A stretch of 64,000 bases of DNA from Streptomyces durocortorensis. Its GTDB lineage: Bacteria; Actinomycetota; Actinomycetes; Streptomycetales; Streptomycetaceae. A program made the position numbers and the translations under genes. Positions within the stretch are counted from its first letter, which is position 1; every line of letters begins with the position of its first letter. Under the pieces are notes generated by a model. That model saw only the letters and a program-made list of their open reading frames with translations, was not told the origin of the DNA and did no database searches. Shown in pieces: positions 46,922 to 55,995 of this stretch. The stretch spans positions 6,076,001 through 6,140,000 of the forward strand of contig NZ_CP134500.1 in NCBI RefSeq assembly GCF_031760065.1, in the 5' to 3' direction.

Positions 46922-47497
46922 ATGCGGCGTATCGGAGCGACTGTGGCGGTGCTCGTACTGGCGGGTGCCACGCTGGGAATGACGGCGGGCACCGCGAGCG
47001 CGGCCCCGTCGGAGGGAGCGCGCGCGGTTGCGGCTTGTCCGACGGGCTGGGGCAGCGGGGCCAAGGGCGGTTCGGCCATGGGGGTCGATCACCTGGAGAA
47101 CATCAGGACCGGACAGCATGAGTGCTATGACCGCATCGTGTTCGACGTGCCCGGCGGCGGCGATCAGATCGACTACCAGGTCCAGTACGTAGACCGGCTC
47201 TACGCGCGCCCCTCAGGGGAGTACATACCGGTCGACGGCGGAGCGATCCTCGATATCCGTGTCGGCGGGTGGAGCTACGACGTGGAGGCCGGCGTGTGGA
47301 CCTACCCGGGCAAGGCCGGTGAGCCCCTGCCCGGTGTGAACGTCAGTGGGTACAGCACCTTCCGGGACACACGGTTCGGCAGCACCTTCGAAGGCGAGAC
47401 ACAGGTCGGTGTCGGCGTGCGTGCCCGACTGCCTTTCCGCGTGATCCAGTTGGAGGACCGCGTTGTGGTCGACGTGGCCCACAGCTGGACGAGATAG
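46922..47497 (+). CDS. Secreted protein with AMIN-like domain
   Basis: A 191-residue exported protein: signal peptide RRIGATVAVLVLAGATLGMTAGTASA, then one domain. It starts with a Cys pair (AACPTGWGSGAKG, GQHECYDRIVFDVPGG) and continues YQVQYVDRLYARPSGEYI and DTRFGSTFEGETQVGVGVRARLPFRV. This layout matches the AMIN-like beta domain common in actinobacterial secreted proteins, possibly a wall or glycan binder. ATG 46922 follows AAGGGGAAG. No operon partner is evident. Confidence 0.7.
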   Translation: MRRIGATVAVLVLAGATLGMTAGTASAAPSEGARAVAACPTGWGSGAKGGSAMGVDHLENIRTGQHECYDRIVFDVPGGGDQIDYQVQYVDRLYARPSGEYIPVDGGAILDIRVGGWSYDVEAGVWTYPGKAGEPLPGVNVSGYSTFRDTRFGSTFEGETQVGVGVRARLPFRVIQLEDRVVVDVAHSWTR

Positions 47498-47565
47498 CTA
47501 CTGAGGCTGAACTCGTGGTGTCGTAGGGGTGACGGCTGGCAGGTGGCTGCGGTATCACCGGAGTC

Positions 47566-48580
47566 ATGCGGTATCCACAAGGGGGCGGGCTGACCGCCGA
47601 ACGGCAGCTGTTCCGCGAAGGGTTACGGCTCCAGGCGGCCGAGCGGTTCGCCCGGGGCGAGGGCAGTACCGCGATCGCCAGAGATCTGCTGGTCAGTGTC
47701 CGCTCGGTCCAGCGATGGCGTCACGCGTGAGCCGAGGGCGGCCCGCGATCCCTGCGGTCGCAGGGGTCGGCGTCCCTGCCAAGGCTGAGCGATCAGCAGT
47801 TCACGCAGCTGGAGGCGGAGCCGGCCAAGGGGCCGACCGCGCATGGTTGGGAGGACCAGCGCTGGACGCCGGCCCGGGTCAAGACGGTGATCGGCCGGCG
47901 CTTCCACCTCACGTACACGGTCCAGGGTGTGCGCAAGCTGTTGGTGCGCAACGGCTGGTCCTGCCAGGTCCCGGCCCGTCGTGCCATGGAGCGGAACGAT
48001 GGTGAAGTCGCGGGGTGGGTCAAGGAGGTGTGGCCCCGCGCGGAAGGCTCGCGGCGGCCCGTGGAGCCTGGCTCGTCTTCGAGGACGAGGCCGGATTCTC
48101 CATGACGCCGCCGCAGGCGAAGACCTGGTCGCAGCGCGGCCGGACCCCGGTGGTGCGGGTCCGTGGCCGTTCCCGTAGACGGATACCCATCGCCGCGCTG
48201 ACCTGCTACAAACCTGGCCACCGGTCCCGGCTGATCTACCGGCCGCGCCGGGACGACGGCCAACGTGACGGGCGCAAGAGCTTCTCCTGGCGCGACTACC
48301 GGGACCTGCTGATCGCCGCCCACCAACAGCTCGACGGCCCCATCGTGCTCGTCTGGGGCAACCTCAACGTCCACAAGGCCGCCGGTCTGCGGGAGTTCAC
48401 CGAAACCCGGGACTGGCTCACCACCTACTACCTGCCGCCCTACGCACCCGACCTCAACCCAGTCGAAGGAATCTGGTCCCTCCTGCGACGCGGCTGGCTC
48501 TCCAACGTCGCCTTCAGCACCCCCGAACACCTCGTCCAGCGCATCCGGCGCGGCCTGCGGCACATCCAGTACCACAGCAC
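47566..48580 (+). pseudogene. Inactivated IS630-type transposase
   Basis: The N-terminal HTH (ERQLFREGLRLQAAERFARG, STAIARDLLVSVRSVQRW) runs into an in-frame TGA at 47728-47730 where Trp is expected. The frame continues to RFHLTYTVQGVRKLLVRNG, shifts near 48060, and resumes as WLVFEDEAGFSMTPPQAKTW and YLPPYAPDLNPVEGIW. The second catalytic Asp of the family (VWDN) reads VWGN. The normal C-terminal end after HIQYHS is missing. Stop, frameshift and lost catalytic residue together make it dead. Confidence 0.85.
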
Positions 48581-48673
48581 TTCTCAATGCCCTTGGCGCC
48601 TGGGAGGTGTGGACACATGTGCGCCCTTACGAGGACCCGGAATCAGGCCCGGTTCGATGGTGGGCGTGGGTCG

Positions 48674-49165
48674 TTACCTGGACGTCCTGATCTCGACGAG
48701 CATGTGCTCGCGACCCTGTTCGTCGGCGCTCTCGCCCACCGGGGTCCACTGCCCCTTGGCCACATCGAAGGACTTCTCCTCGGCGTCGACCGTCATGTCG
48801 ACCTGCGCCTCGTGCTCGGCGCTGCCCTTGATCAAGTAGACGGAGGGGATCTCCAGGGTCAGCCAGCCGGAGTTGCCGGTGACCCGGAAGCAGACCTTCC
48901 CCTTGTCTCGCGCGAGGATCTCCAGGAGGCCGGTCTCGCTCGCGCAGTCGGCGTAGATGATGTGGCCGTCGCCGCGCTTCAGGACGATGCCCTTCTCGGC
49001 CAGGATCTTGTCGGCCCCGGGGTAGTTGAAGTCCTCCACGGCAACCGGCGGAGCTTCGCTCGCAACAAGTGCGGACGCGACCTCCTGGTGTGCGCCGACC
49101 GCCCAGATGGTGGCGCCGGTCGCGGCGGCACAGGCCGTCGCAACGAGTCGAGTAATGAACTTCAC
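48674..49165 (-). CDS. Small secreted protein divergent from the ALF-repeat gene
   Basis: A 163-residue protein starting at GTG 49165 after GGAGGAG. The N-terminus (FITRLVATACAAATGATIWAVGAH) looks like a signal peptide or anchor. The rest is a charged beta-rich domain with two Cys (IIYADCASETGLLEIL, GKVCFRVTGNSGWLTLEIPSVYLI). I do not recognise the family. It is divergent across 464 bp from the large ALF-repeat protein and might be co-regulated with it. Confidence 0.7.
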   Translation of the reverse strand: MKFITRLVATACAAATGATIWAVGAHQEVASALVASEAPPVAVEDFNYPGADKILAEKGIVLKRGDGHIIYADCASETGLLEILARDKGKVCFRVTGNSGWLTLEIPSVYLIKGSAEHEAQVDMTVDAEEKSFDVAKGQWTPVGESADEQGREHMLVEIRTSR

Positions 49166-49629
49166 AGGTGTTCTCCTCCACGTGACCTAATGCCGGACGG
49201 CATGACTGAAAGTGTGCCCGAGGGAGCTCCGCACGCGCTCCGGGAGCCTCCTCGGCGTCGCAATCAAAGCCTGCTAGTTGATCTTTGTCCACCCCTCCTC
49301 GCAAATCCCCCTGGAATAAATGAAGTTGCAAGTTGGGCAGCCTGGTGCAGGTCAGGCCCGGCCTGACGATCCCGCCATGAACGACCGAGGTCATTCCCTG
49401 AGAAATCGGAATGGCGACAACGGGTGAAACCGGAGTGAAGCGCCCCGTATTGTTCGCCAATTGACGTGTGAGCAAATGGATGTTGGAATCATGCCGCCTC
49501 AACGCCACTGCAGTGCAGACGAGGTATTTGTGGATCTGTCTGGGCGACACGGCAGGTGCGCGGCACTGTGTCGCACCATCGGGGCGAGCGCAGGCCGGAT
49601 GGAAACAGTCAGAGTGGAAAGGAGTCGTG
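49166..49629. other. 464-bp divergent promoter region
   Basis: Intergenic DNA of lower GC than its surroundings (stretches such as GGAATAAATGAAGTTGC near 49312). A possible plus-strand promoter is TTGACG (49461-49466), 17 bases, TGGAAT (49484-49489). No gene is seen. It should hold the promoters of both the small secreted protein and the ALF-repeat gene. Confidence 0.4.
49461..49489 (+). promoter_or_regulatory. Putative promoter of the ALF-repeat gene
   Basis: TTGACG and TGGAAT separated by 17 bases, about 140 bases upstream of the ATG at 49630. The -35 is strong but the -10 is imperfect. Confidence 0.35.
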
Positions 49630-52600
49630 ATGCCGCAGCATTCACGGCGAGTGTTCAGCAGGCGTCAGACGCTAGCCATCTTCACAGGGGTGGCGGCCGG
49701 CAGCGTGCTGTCCGCTGGTGTGTTCGGCACGCGCAAGGCGTACGCGGCAAGCGGTTCCGGTGTCACGGCGGCGGTGCCTGAGGGGGCCGGTCTTCCGGAT
49801 ACCGACCGGGGCAAGGTGGTCTGGGCGTACAGATCGGGACGCCGGGCCGTCCGCACCGCGGCGGTCGCTGCGCTGACGGGCTCCGGCGCGGACATAACCG
49901 AGTTCCTCGACCAGAAGGCACCTGTGGCCTGGGCCGAGGACAACAGGTTCGCGCTCGCGGAGTCCCTGGTCACAGCGGGCCCGGCGACGCGCAACGCCAT
50001 TGGTGCGGCGTTGTCCAGCGGGGACGCAGCGGTCGAGGCCCTCCTCCAGGGCGGTTTTCAGACCGCAGTGGACGAGGATCTCAGGGTGGCCGTAGGTACG
50101 GTCCAGGCCCATGGTTCCAAGGCTGTGAAGCGTGCGGGATCCGCCGCACTGGACACCGATTCCTCCTTCGCGTTGCGCGCCTTCCTCAGTGACGGGCGGT
50201 ACACCGCACAGGAGGAGGACGATCGTGTGCAGGTGGCGACCATTCTCGCCTCAGCGTCACCACAGGTGAGTGAGTACGCGAGTCGGGCCCTGGACGACGG
50301 ATCGGCCAGGGCCATCCGGTGGTTCCTGGAGACGGGTCAGTACATCGCCCGGGCACGCGACGAGGAAGCGGCCACGATCCAGCAGCTGGTCGACGTCGTG
50401 GAGAAGGAAGGGCGCCGCGCCGGTCTGATGACCGACGAGGCTGTCGAGCTGTCCCATCAGGCAGTCAATGCTTCCGAGAAGGCGAAAGCCTCGGCATTGG
50501 AGGCCAAGGCCGAGGCCTTGGCCGCCGAGCAGGATGTCGCACGCTCGGCCAAGGCGGCAGGGAAGGCCGCGCAGGCGGCCAAGGGCGCGGCCGCGGCCGC
50601 GTCGACCGCGGTGTCGGCCTCACGGACGGCACAGTCCGCCGCACAGCGTGCGGTGTCTGCCGCCAATGCCGCTGCCGCGGCAGCGGCACTGGCGGGACGC
50701 GCTGCGGCGAACGCGTATCGTGCGGCGATCGCCGCTTCCAAGGACAGGGCGATGGCGGGCGTGGCCAGCGCGGCGGCGGACGTCGCGCTGAAGCTGGTGA
50801 AATTCGTACGCACGGTGGCCGCCAAGGCAGACCTCGCGGCCTTGGCCGGCGACGCGGCGGTGCGGGCGGGCGACGCCGCCCGCAGCGCGGCGGTCAACGC
50901 GGCCGCGGCCGCCGGCGCGGCGGCCGACGCAGCCGTGGCCTCTGGAGCAGCCCAGTCCGAGGCCAATGCCGCGAAGCGGGCCGCCGCCGAGGCGGATGCC
51001 GCCGCGGCCAGGGCGACCCAGGCGGCGGGCAGGGCGCGGAACCTGGCCGGGCAGGCGGCCGCCGCTGCCCGCACGGCGCGTGACGCGGCCAACAGCGCCG
51101 CCGATCACGCCGAGAAGGCCGCGGCCGCGGCCAAGGAAGCGGCCGCCCACGCCGGTGAGGCGGTCGACTACGCCAACCGGTCCACGCTGGCCGCCAACGC
51201 CGCTGTCGAGGCGGCGAATGCCGCCGCCGCCGCGGTCGTCAAGGCGCGGGATGTCGAAGCGGCGGCCCGCCAGGCCGAAGCCGAGAGTCTGGCCGAGGAG
51301 ACCAGCGAGGCGATCGAGCAGGCACGACTCGCGGCGCAAGCGGAGTCGAACGAGCTCGAACGGTTCAACCGGGAGCGGACCCAGGAAGCACGCCTCTCCG
51401 AAGAGCTCCGGGCAGTCATCAGCTCTGCGGAATCAGCACTGCAGAACGGAACCATCGAGCAGGCCGCGGCGGCCGGGCGCAAGGCGGCGGTCCGCCTCTT
51501 GGACGGCCCGGGGACCTGGACCCGTCAGGCGGCGGAGTACGCGCTGTCCGGTTCGGACCAGGACGTCGTCAACTGGATCTCGACCGACCGCGTCCTCGCG
51601 GAGCAGCAGGACAACGTCGAAAACGTCGCGGCGCTCGCCGCAATGTCGACGCAGGCCGTGGCCACGGCGGCCGCGGAGGTTCTGAAGACCGAAGACCACG
51701 CCAAGATCAAGGCATTCCTGGAGACCGGAGCGGTCGAGGCAGCCGCTGATGACAACCGGGTCGAGGTGGCCAGGATCCTGGCCGATCCCAGCAGCGGCAC
51801 GAGGGTGCGAAGCGAGGCATCGGCCGCACTGGACGCGGGGACCGCCGAGGCCGTGCACACCTTCCTGTGGGTCGGCCGCGAGGCGGCCGTACGCGAGGAC
51901 GACCAGGTGGCCGCGTCGACGCTCCTCGCAACCGGAGGCCCTTACACCAAGGCGGCGGCGCAGATCGCGCTCGAGGGCGACACCTTCATGCTCCGCCAGT
52001 TCATCGCCACCACTCAGTACGACTTCGCGCGGATCGACCACGATCGCGCCACGCACATCAGCGCGGTACGTGCGTCGATCGCACGCGCGGCCAAGATCGC
52101 GGCGAATGCGCAGGAGGACGCGGCCCGCGCCTCCGAGGCTGCCGCCATCGCACGCCAGGCCGCTGAGAAAGCGACTGAGTGGGCCAACCTCGCCAAGGGG
52201 TATGCCAAGGATGCGGCGAAGTCTGCACAGGAAGCACGTGACAACGCCGATGCCGCCGAGCGGTCCGCGGCCGAAGCGGCGAAGTCCGCCCAGATCGCGA
52301 GCAACGCAGCCGCCGCGGCACTCAAGGCAAGCCGCGTGGCACGCCAGGCCGCGACTCGAGCCGTGCGGTCCGCCGAGACCGCCGCGCGCTACGCCACGGA
52401 CGCCGCGATCTCGGCAACGACAGCCCGCAAGCAGGCAATCGAAGCCGGCAAGGACGCAGTCTCCGCCGCGCAGGCCGCAACCCAGGCCTACGTTCTTGTG
52501 ATCCAGGCCGCGGTGCGCCAGGCGATCCAGAACGCCATCGACAATGCGAGCGTTCCCATCGGCGACGACGACGGCGAACTTCCGCCCGGAGCCGAGAGCT

Positions 52601-53190
52601 GTCTGACGCCGTTCGGCAAGCCCATCCCGTCCGGAAACGGCGCTACACCGTGGGAGCTGGGGTGGAGCTGGCTCACGGGAGGCGGCGATCGGTCCCAGTG
52701 TTTCGGCCCGAACGACGAGTTCACCAGCCTCTACCGCGCACACCCGCACACGCAGGAGACGCTCGAGTTCTTCCTCACGGACTGGGTGCGCACCGGGAAG
52801 TACGAGCTGGGCCACACGTACATGTACGACTACAGTCTCGGCGGCGTCCAGGGCCTGAAGTGGCTCAGGGACATGGGGGTCACGCAACCAGGAGACGAAT
52901 GGCTGACCGGGTACACCGGAAACCACGCGTACGCGTTCATGGGCTCACAGAAGATCCGGATGACCCCCATCCGGGAGAACGCGGACGGCAGCGTGGTGTG
53001 GCGGTACACGGCGTACAGCGAGCAGAGCGCGGAGTCCGCAACCCGCCCGCCGATCATCGGGTACCAGGACTGGTACAAAGAGTCCGCCGGCAAGGCCATC
53101 AATGGTCTGATCGACTGGGTCAGCGGCGATTCAGGACCAGGGTCAACCATGACCGTGCTGGTCGAGTTCAACGTCACGCTGGGGCCGTAG
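49630..53190 (+). CDS. Tat-exported ALF-repeat protein with a unique C-terminal domain
   Basis: A 1186-residue secreted protein. The twin-arginine signal reads SRRVFSRRQTLAIF. Two sets of about four ALF repeats lie at about 65-260 and 615-820 (e.g. ALDDGSARAIRWFLETGQYIA, ALDAGTAEAVHTFLWVGREA). Each is followed by a long Ala-rich helical, probably coiled-coil, stretch. The last about 205 residues form a different domain with two Cys (ESCLTPFGKP, DRSQCFGPN), YRAHPHTQETLEFFL, YMYDYSLGGVQGLKWL and WRYTAYSEQ. ATG 49630 has GGAG five bases before. A lipoprotein gene overlaps its stop. It may be an exported effector or structural surface protein; I do not recognise the C-terminal domain. Confidence 0.8.
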   Translation: MPQHSRRVFSRRQTLAIFTGVAAGSVLSAGVFGTRKAYAASGSGVTAAVPEGAGLPDTDRGKVVWAYRSGRRAVRTAAVAALTGSGADITEFLDQKAPVAWAEDNRFALAESLVTAGPATRNAIGAALSSGDAAVEALLQGGFQTAVDEDLRVAVGTVQAHGSKAVKRAGSAALDTDSSFALRAFLSDGRYTAQEEDDRVQVATILASASPQVSEYASRALDDGSARAIRWFLETGQYIARARDEEAATIQQLVDVVEKEGRRAGLMTDEAVELSHQAVNASEKAKASALEAKAEALAAEQDVARSAKAAGKAAQAAKGAAAAASTAVSASRTAQSAAQRAVSAANAAAAAAALAGRAAANAYRAAIAASKDRAMAGVASAAADVALKLVKFVRTVAAKADLAALAGDAAVRAGDAARSAAVNAAAAAGAAADAAVASGAAQSEANAAKRAAAEADAAAARATQAAGRARNLAGQAAAAARTARDAANSAADHAEKAAAAAKEAAAHAGEAVDYANRSTLAANAAVEAANAAAAAVVKARDVEAAARQAEAESLAEETSEAIEQARLAAQAESNELERFNRERTQEARLSEELRAVISSAESALQNGTIEQAAAAGRKAAVRLLDGPGTWTRQAAEYALSGSDQDVVNWISTDRVLAEQQDNVENVAALAAMSTQAVATAAAEVLKTEDHAKIKAFLETGAVEAAADDNRVEVARILADPSSGTRVRSEASAALDAGTAEAVHTFLWVGREAAVREDDQVAASTLLATGGPYTKAAAQIALEGDTFMLRQFIATTQYDFARIDHDRATHISAVRASIARAAKIAANAQEDAARASEAAAIARQAAEKATEWANLAKGYAKDAAKSAQEARDNADAAERSAAEAAKSAQIASNAAAAALKASRVARQAATRAVRSAETAARYATDAAISATTARKQAIEAGKDAVSAAQAATQAYVLVIQAAVRQAIQNAIDNASVPIGDDDGELPPGAESCLTPFGKPIPSGNGATPWELGWSWLTGGGDRSQCFGPNDEFTSLYRAHPHTQETLEFFLTDWVRTGKYELGHTYMYDYSLGGVQGLKWLRDMGVTQPGDEWLTGYTGNHAYAFMGSQKIRMTPIRENADGSVVWRYTAYSEQSAESATRPPIIGYQDWYKESAGKAINGLIDWVSGDSGPGSTMTVLVEFNVTLGP

Positions 53191-53582
53191 TGCGCAAGCT
53201 GACAGGAGGACGTTGGTTCGCCGCCGCGCTGGCCGCTTCCGCAGTACTCACCGCGGGCTGCACGGCTCGGGTCGACGCCGAAGACCTGCCCGGTCTGTAC
53301 CGCAACGATGAGACCGGCGGTGAGATCCGGCTTGAATCCGACGGCACGTTCACCGCCACTGATCTGTCGACGGCCCCGCACGGCGACCCCGCCGATTTCC
53401 ACGGCGATTGGAACTTCGTGGACAGAGGCGACTTCCTCAGCGAGGACTTCGTCTACCTGAACATCGCTGAGCGCGGCATCGGTGAGGTCTCCGGTGTTCA
53501 GCTCTACGCGCGCGGCGGGGGGAAGGTAGCGTTCAGCGAGCCGGATGGGTCGTGGTCCCTGGTGCTCACCAAGAGCACCTAG
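53190..53582 (+). CDS. Small lipoprotein coupled to the ALF-repeat gene (possible immunity protein)
   Basis: A 130-residue lipoprotein starting at GTG 53190, overlapping the previous stop by one base (TAGTG). The signal peptide ends in the lipobox LTAGC. The mature part is a calycin-like beta-rich domain (LPGLYRNDETGGEIRLESDGTF, WSLVLTKST). One-base coupling to a large exported protein with a unique C-terminal domain suggests either an immunity protein held at the membrane or an accessory factor. No family recognised. Confidence 0.72.
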   Translation: MRKLTGGRWFAAALAASAVLTAGCTARVDAEDLPGLYRNDETGGEIRLESDGTFTATDLSTAPHGDPADFHGDWNFVDRGDFLSEDFVYLNIAERGIGEVSGVQLYARGGGKVAFSEPDGSWSLVLTKST

Positions 53583-53597
53583 CCTCGGGCTTTCGTG

Positions 53598-53626
53598 ACG
53601 GCCCGTCGGATTCTCCGGCGGGCCGT
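53598..53626 (+). terminator. Hairpin after the ALF/lipoprotein pair
   Basis: Stem ACGGCCCGTCGG / CCGGCGGGCCGT (11 of 12 pairs plus one G-T) with a 5-base loop followed by TTTCGG, 16 bp after the lipoprotein stop. Confidence 0.75.
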
Positions 53627-53649
53627 TTCGGTCGTCCGGGCTGATCACG

Positions 53650-53900
53650 GGGAGGTCGGTGGCCCGGCTGTCGCGAAGGCGCCGGGTTCCACAGTTCCGG
53701 TCGGGGCCAGTGCTGCTCGTAGGGACGGGACCCTGCTGGGCAGCCGGGGCTCGGCAGGGCCGCGAGCCGTTGCAGGGCGCCTGTGATCGCATCGGTCCAG
53801 GGCCAGTGCCCGGCGAGGCGGAGGATTCGGGTCCGTTCCCAAAGGATCTGGATCGAGGAGGTGTCTCTGAGCTGGGCCTTGTCAGTTCTGCTGACCGCAG
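53650..53900 (-). pseudogene. Probable transposase remnant
   Basis: On the minus strand a frame reads RTRILRLAGHWPWTDAI and LQRLAALPSPG, which resembles the C-terminal part of a family of Streptomyces transposases. No intact start or catalytic region remains. The rest of 53627-54188 contains no gene I can support. Confidence 0.35.
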
Positions 53901-54188
53901 CGGAACGGGAGTGGATCACACAGCTGACCGCGCGGATCGAGGAACTCGGCCGACCCGTCAAAGAAGAGGTGCCTGTCAAGATCTGTGTGCCGCGACGCAA
54001 CCGACAGGGGGCGCTACGAGGCCGCTTCGGCGACAACGCTCCGTGGAGGCTGATGGCTGCTCAGGTCTTCTGACGCACCGTCAATCATTCAGATCATCTT
54101 GCACGTGCGTTGTACAACGTACTGAAAACCAACAGTGATCAGTGAAGAGCCTTGAAGGTGAGTATTGTCAGGTCAGGTGGCTTGCTGC

Positions 54189-54225
54189 GGTGTTGTGCTC
54201 CCTGGGCTCAAGGGGGCACAACACC
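54189..54225 (-). terminator. Terminator of the murA-like gene
   Basis: Inverted repeat GGTGTTGTGC / GCACAACACC with a 17-base loop that can pair further, immediately beyond the minus-strand stop at 54233. Confidence 0.65.
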
Positions 54226-54232
54226 CTGCCCG

Positions 54233-55762
54233 TCAGATGTCCCGGAAGATCTCGATCTGCGCGCCCACCGAGTTGAGCCGCTCCGCCAGCTCCTCGTAAC
54301 CGCGGTTGATGACATAGACGTTGCGGAGTACGGAGGTGCCTTCCGCCGCCATCATCGCCAGCAGCACCACCACGGCGGGCCGCAGGGCGGGCGGGCACAT
54401 CATCTCGGCGGCGCGCCAGCGGGTCGGGCCCTCGACCAGGACCCGGTGGGGGTCGAGCAGCTGGAGACGGCCGCCGAGGCGGTTGAGGTCGGTGAGGTAG
54501 ATCGCGCGGTTGTCGTAGACCCAGTCGTGGATCAGGGTCTGGCCGTGCGCGGCGGCCGCGATGGCCGCGAAGAACGGGACGTTGTCGATGTTGAGGCCCG
54601 GGAACGGCATCGGGTGGATCTTGTCGATCGGCGCCTCCAGCTTGGAGGGCCGGACGGTCAGGTCCACCAGCCGGGTGCGGGCGTTGTCGGCCGCGTACTC
54701 CGGGGTGCGGTCGCAGTCGACGCCCATCTCCTCCAGGACCGCGAGCTCGATCTCCAGGAACTCGATCGGCACCCGGCGGATGGTGAGTTCGGACTCGGTC
54801 ACCACGGCGGCGGCCAGCAGGCTCATCGCCTCGACCGGGTCCTCGGAGGGGGAGTAGTCCACGTCCACGTCGATCTGCGGGACCCCGTGCACGGTGAGCG
54901 TCGTCGTGCCGACCCCGTCGACCCGCACGCCCAGCGCCTCCAGGAAGAAGCACAGGTCCTGGACCATGTAGTTGGAGGAGGCGTTGCGGATGACGGTCGT
55001 CCCGTCGTGGCGGGCGGCGGCCAGCAGCGCGTTCTCGGTCACGGTGTCGCCGCGCTCGGTCAGCACGATGGGGCGGCCCGGGGCGACGGTGCGGTCGACC
55101 TGCGCGTGGTAGAGCCCTTCCGTGGCGGCGATCTCCAGGCCGAACCGGCGCAGCGCGATCATGTGCGGCTCGATCGTGCGGGTGCCGAGATCGCAGCCGC
55201 CCGCGTACGGCAGGGTGAACTGCTCCATCCGGTGCAGCAGCGGGCCCAGGAACATGATGATCGAGCGGGTGCGGCGCGCGGCGTCGGCGTCGATCGCCGC
55301 CATGTCCAGCTCCGCGGGCGGCACGATCTCCAGGTCCACACCGTCGTTGACCCAGCGGGTGCGCACCCCGATGGAGTTGAGCACCTCCAGGAGCCGGAAC
55401 ACCTCCTCGATCCTGGCAACCCGGCGCAGGACCGTGCGGCCCTTGTTGAGGAGCGAGGCGCACAGCAGCGCGACACAGGCGTTCTTGCTGGTCTTGACGT
55501 CGATGGCACCGGAGAGCCGGCGGCCGCCGACGACCCGCAGATGCATGGGCCCGGCGTAACCGAGCGACACGATCTCGCTGTCGAGGGCTTCACCGATGCG
55601 GGCGATCATCTCAAGGCTGATGTTCTGGTTGCCGCGCTCGATGCGGTTGACGGCGCTCTGGCTCGTGCCGAGCGCCTCGGCCAGCTGCGTCTGTGTCCAG
55701 CCCCGGTGCTGCCGGGCGTCACGGATGAGCTTGCCGATGCGTACGAGGTAGTCGTCTGACAT
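54233..55762 (-). CDS. murA: UDP-N-acetylglucosamine 1-carboxyvinyltransferase with N-terminal XRE HTH domain
   Basis: A 509-residue protein. Residues 1-68 form an XRE/Cro HTH (IGKLIRDARQHRGWTQTQLA, LGTSQSAVNRIERGNQNIS). Residues about 72-509 are the MurA fold that adds enolpyruvate from PEP to UDP-GlcNAc, the first committed peptidoglycan step. The catalytic Lys/Asn (VKTSKNACVALLCASLL) and Cys (PYAGGCDLGTR) are kept, so it may be active. The fusion suggests it also binds DNA, or that the HTH serves as a dimer module. S. coelicolor has a second MurA next to aconitase, and this seems to be its counterpart. Confidence 0.88.
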   Translation of the reverse strand: MSDDYLVRIGKLIRDARQHRGWTQTQLAEALGTSQSAVNRIERGNQNISLEMIARIGEALDSEIVSLGYAGPMHLRVVGGRRLSGAIDVKTSKNACVALLCASLLNKGRTVLRRVARIEEVFRLLEVLNSIGVRTRWVNDGVDLEIVPPAELDMAAIDADAARRTRSIIMFLGPLLHRMEQFTLPYAGGCDLGTRTIEPHMIALRRFGLEIAATEGLYHAQVDRTVAPGRPIVLTERGDTVTENALLAAARHDGTTVIRNASSNYMVQDLCFFLEALGVRVDGVGTTTLTVHGVPQIDVDVDYSPSEDPVEAMSLLAAAVVTESELTIRRVPIEFLEIELAVLEEMGVDCDRTPEYAADNARTRLVDLTVRPSKLEAPIDKIHPMPFPGLNIDNVPFFAAIAAAAHGQTLIHDWVYDNRAIYLTDLNRLGGRLQLLDPHRVLVEGPTRWRAAEMMCPPALRPAVVVLLAMMAAEGTSVLRNVYVINRGYEELAERLNSVGAQIEIFRDI

Positions 55763-55995
55763 GGCGGCAGGTTATCTCAGATATGAGATGAGGCTACTGT
55801 GGGGGTGTGCTGTTCGAGTGACGGCCGTGCACCGGTCCCGCGAGCGCCCTCGTACTCGCGGCCCATGCTCTCCCGGGGGCGCGCACGTGGCGCGGGCTGT
55901 GCATCCGTACGGGGCTGGAGTGCCCGTACGGCCGTGGTGGCCCCGTTCGGTTGTGGAGGCGGAGCTCTGCGCCGTCCCGCCGGTTCGCGGCGACC

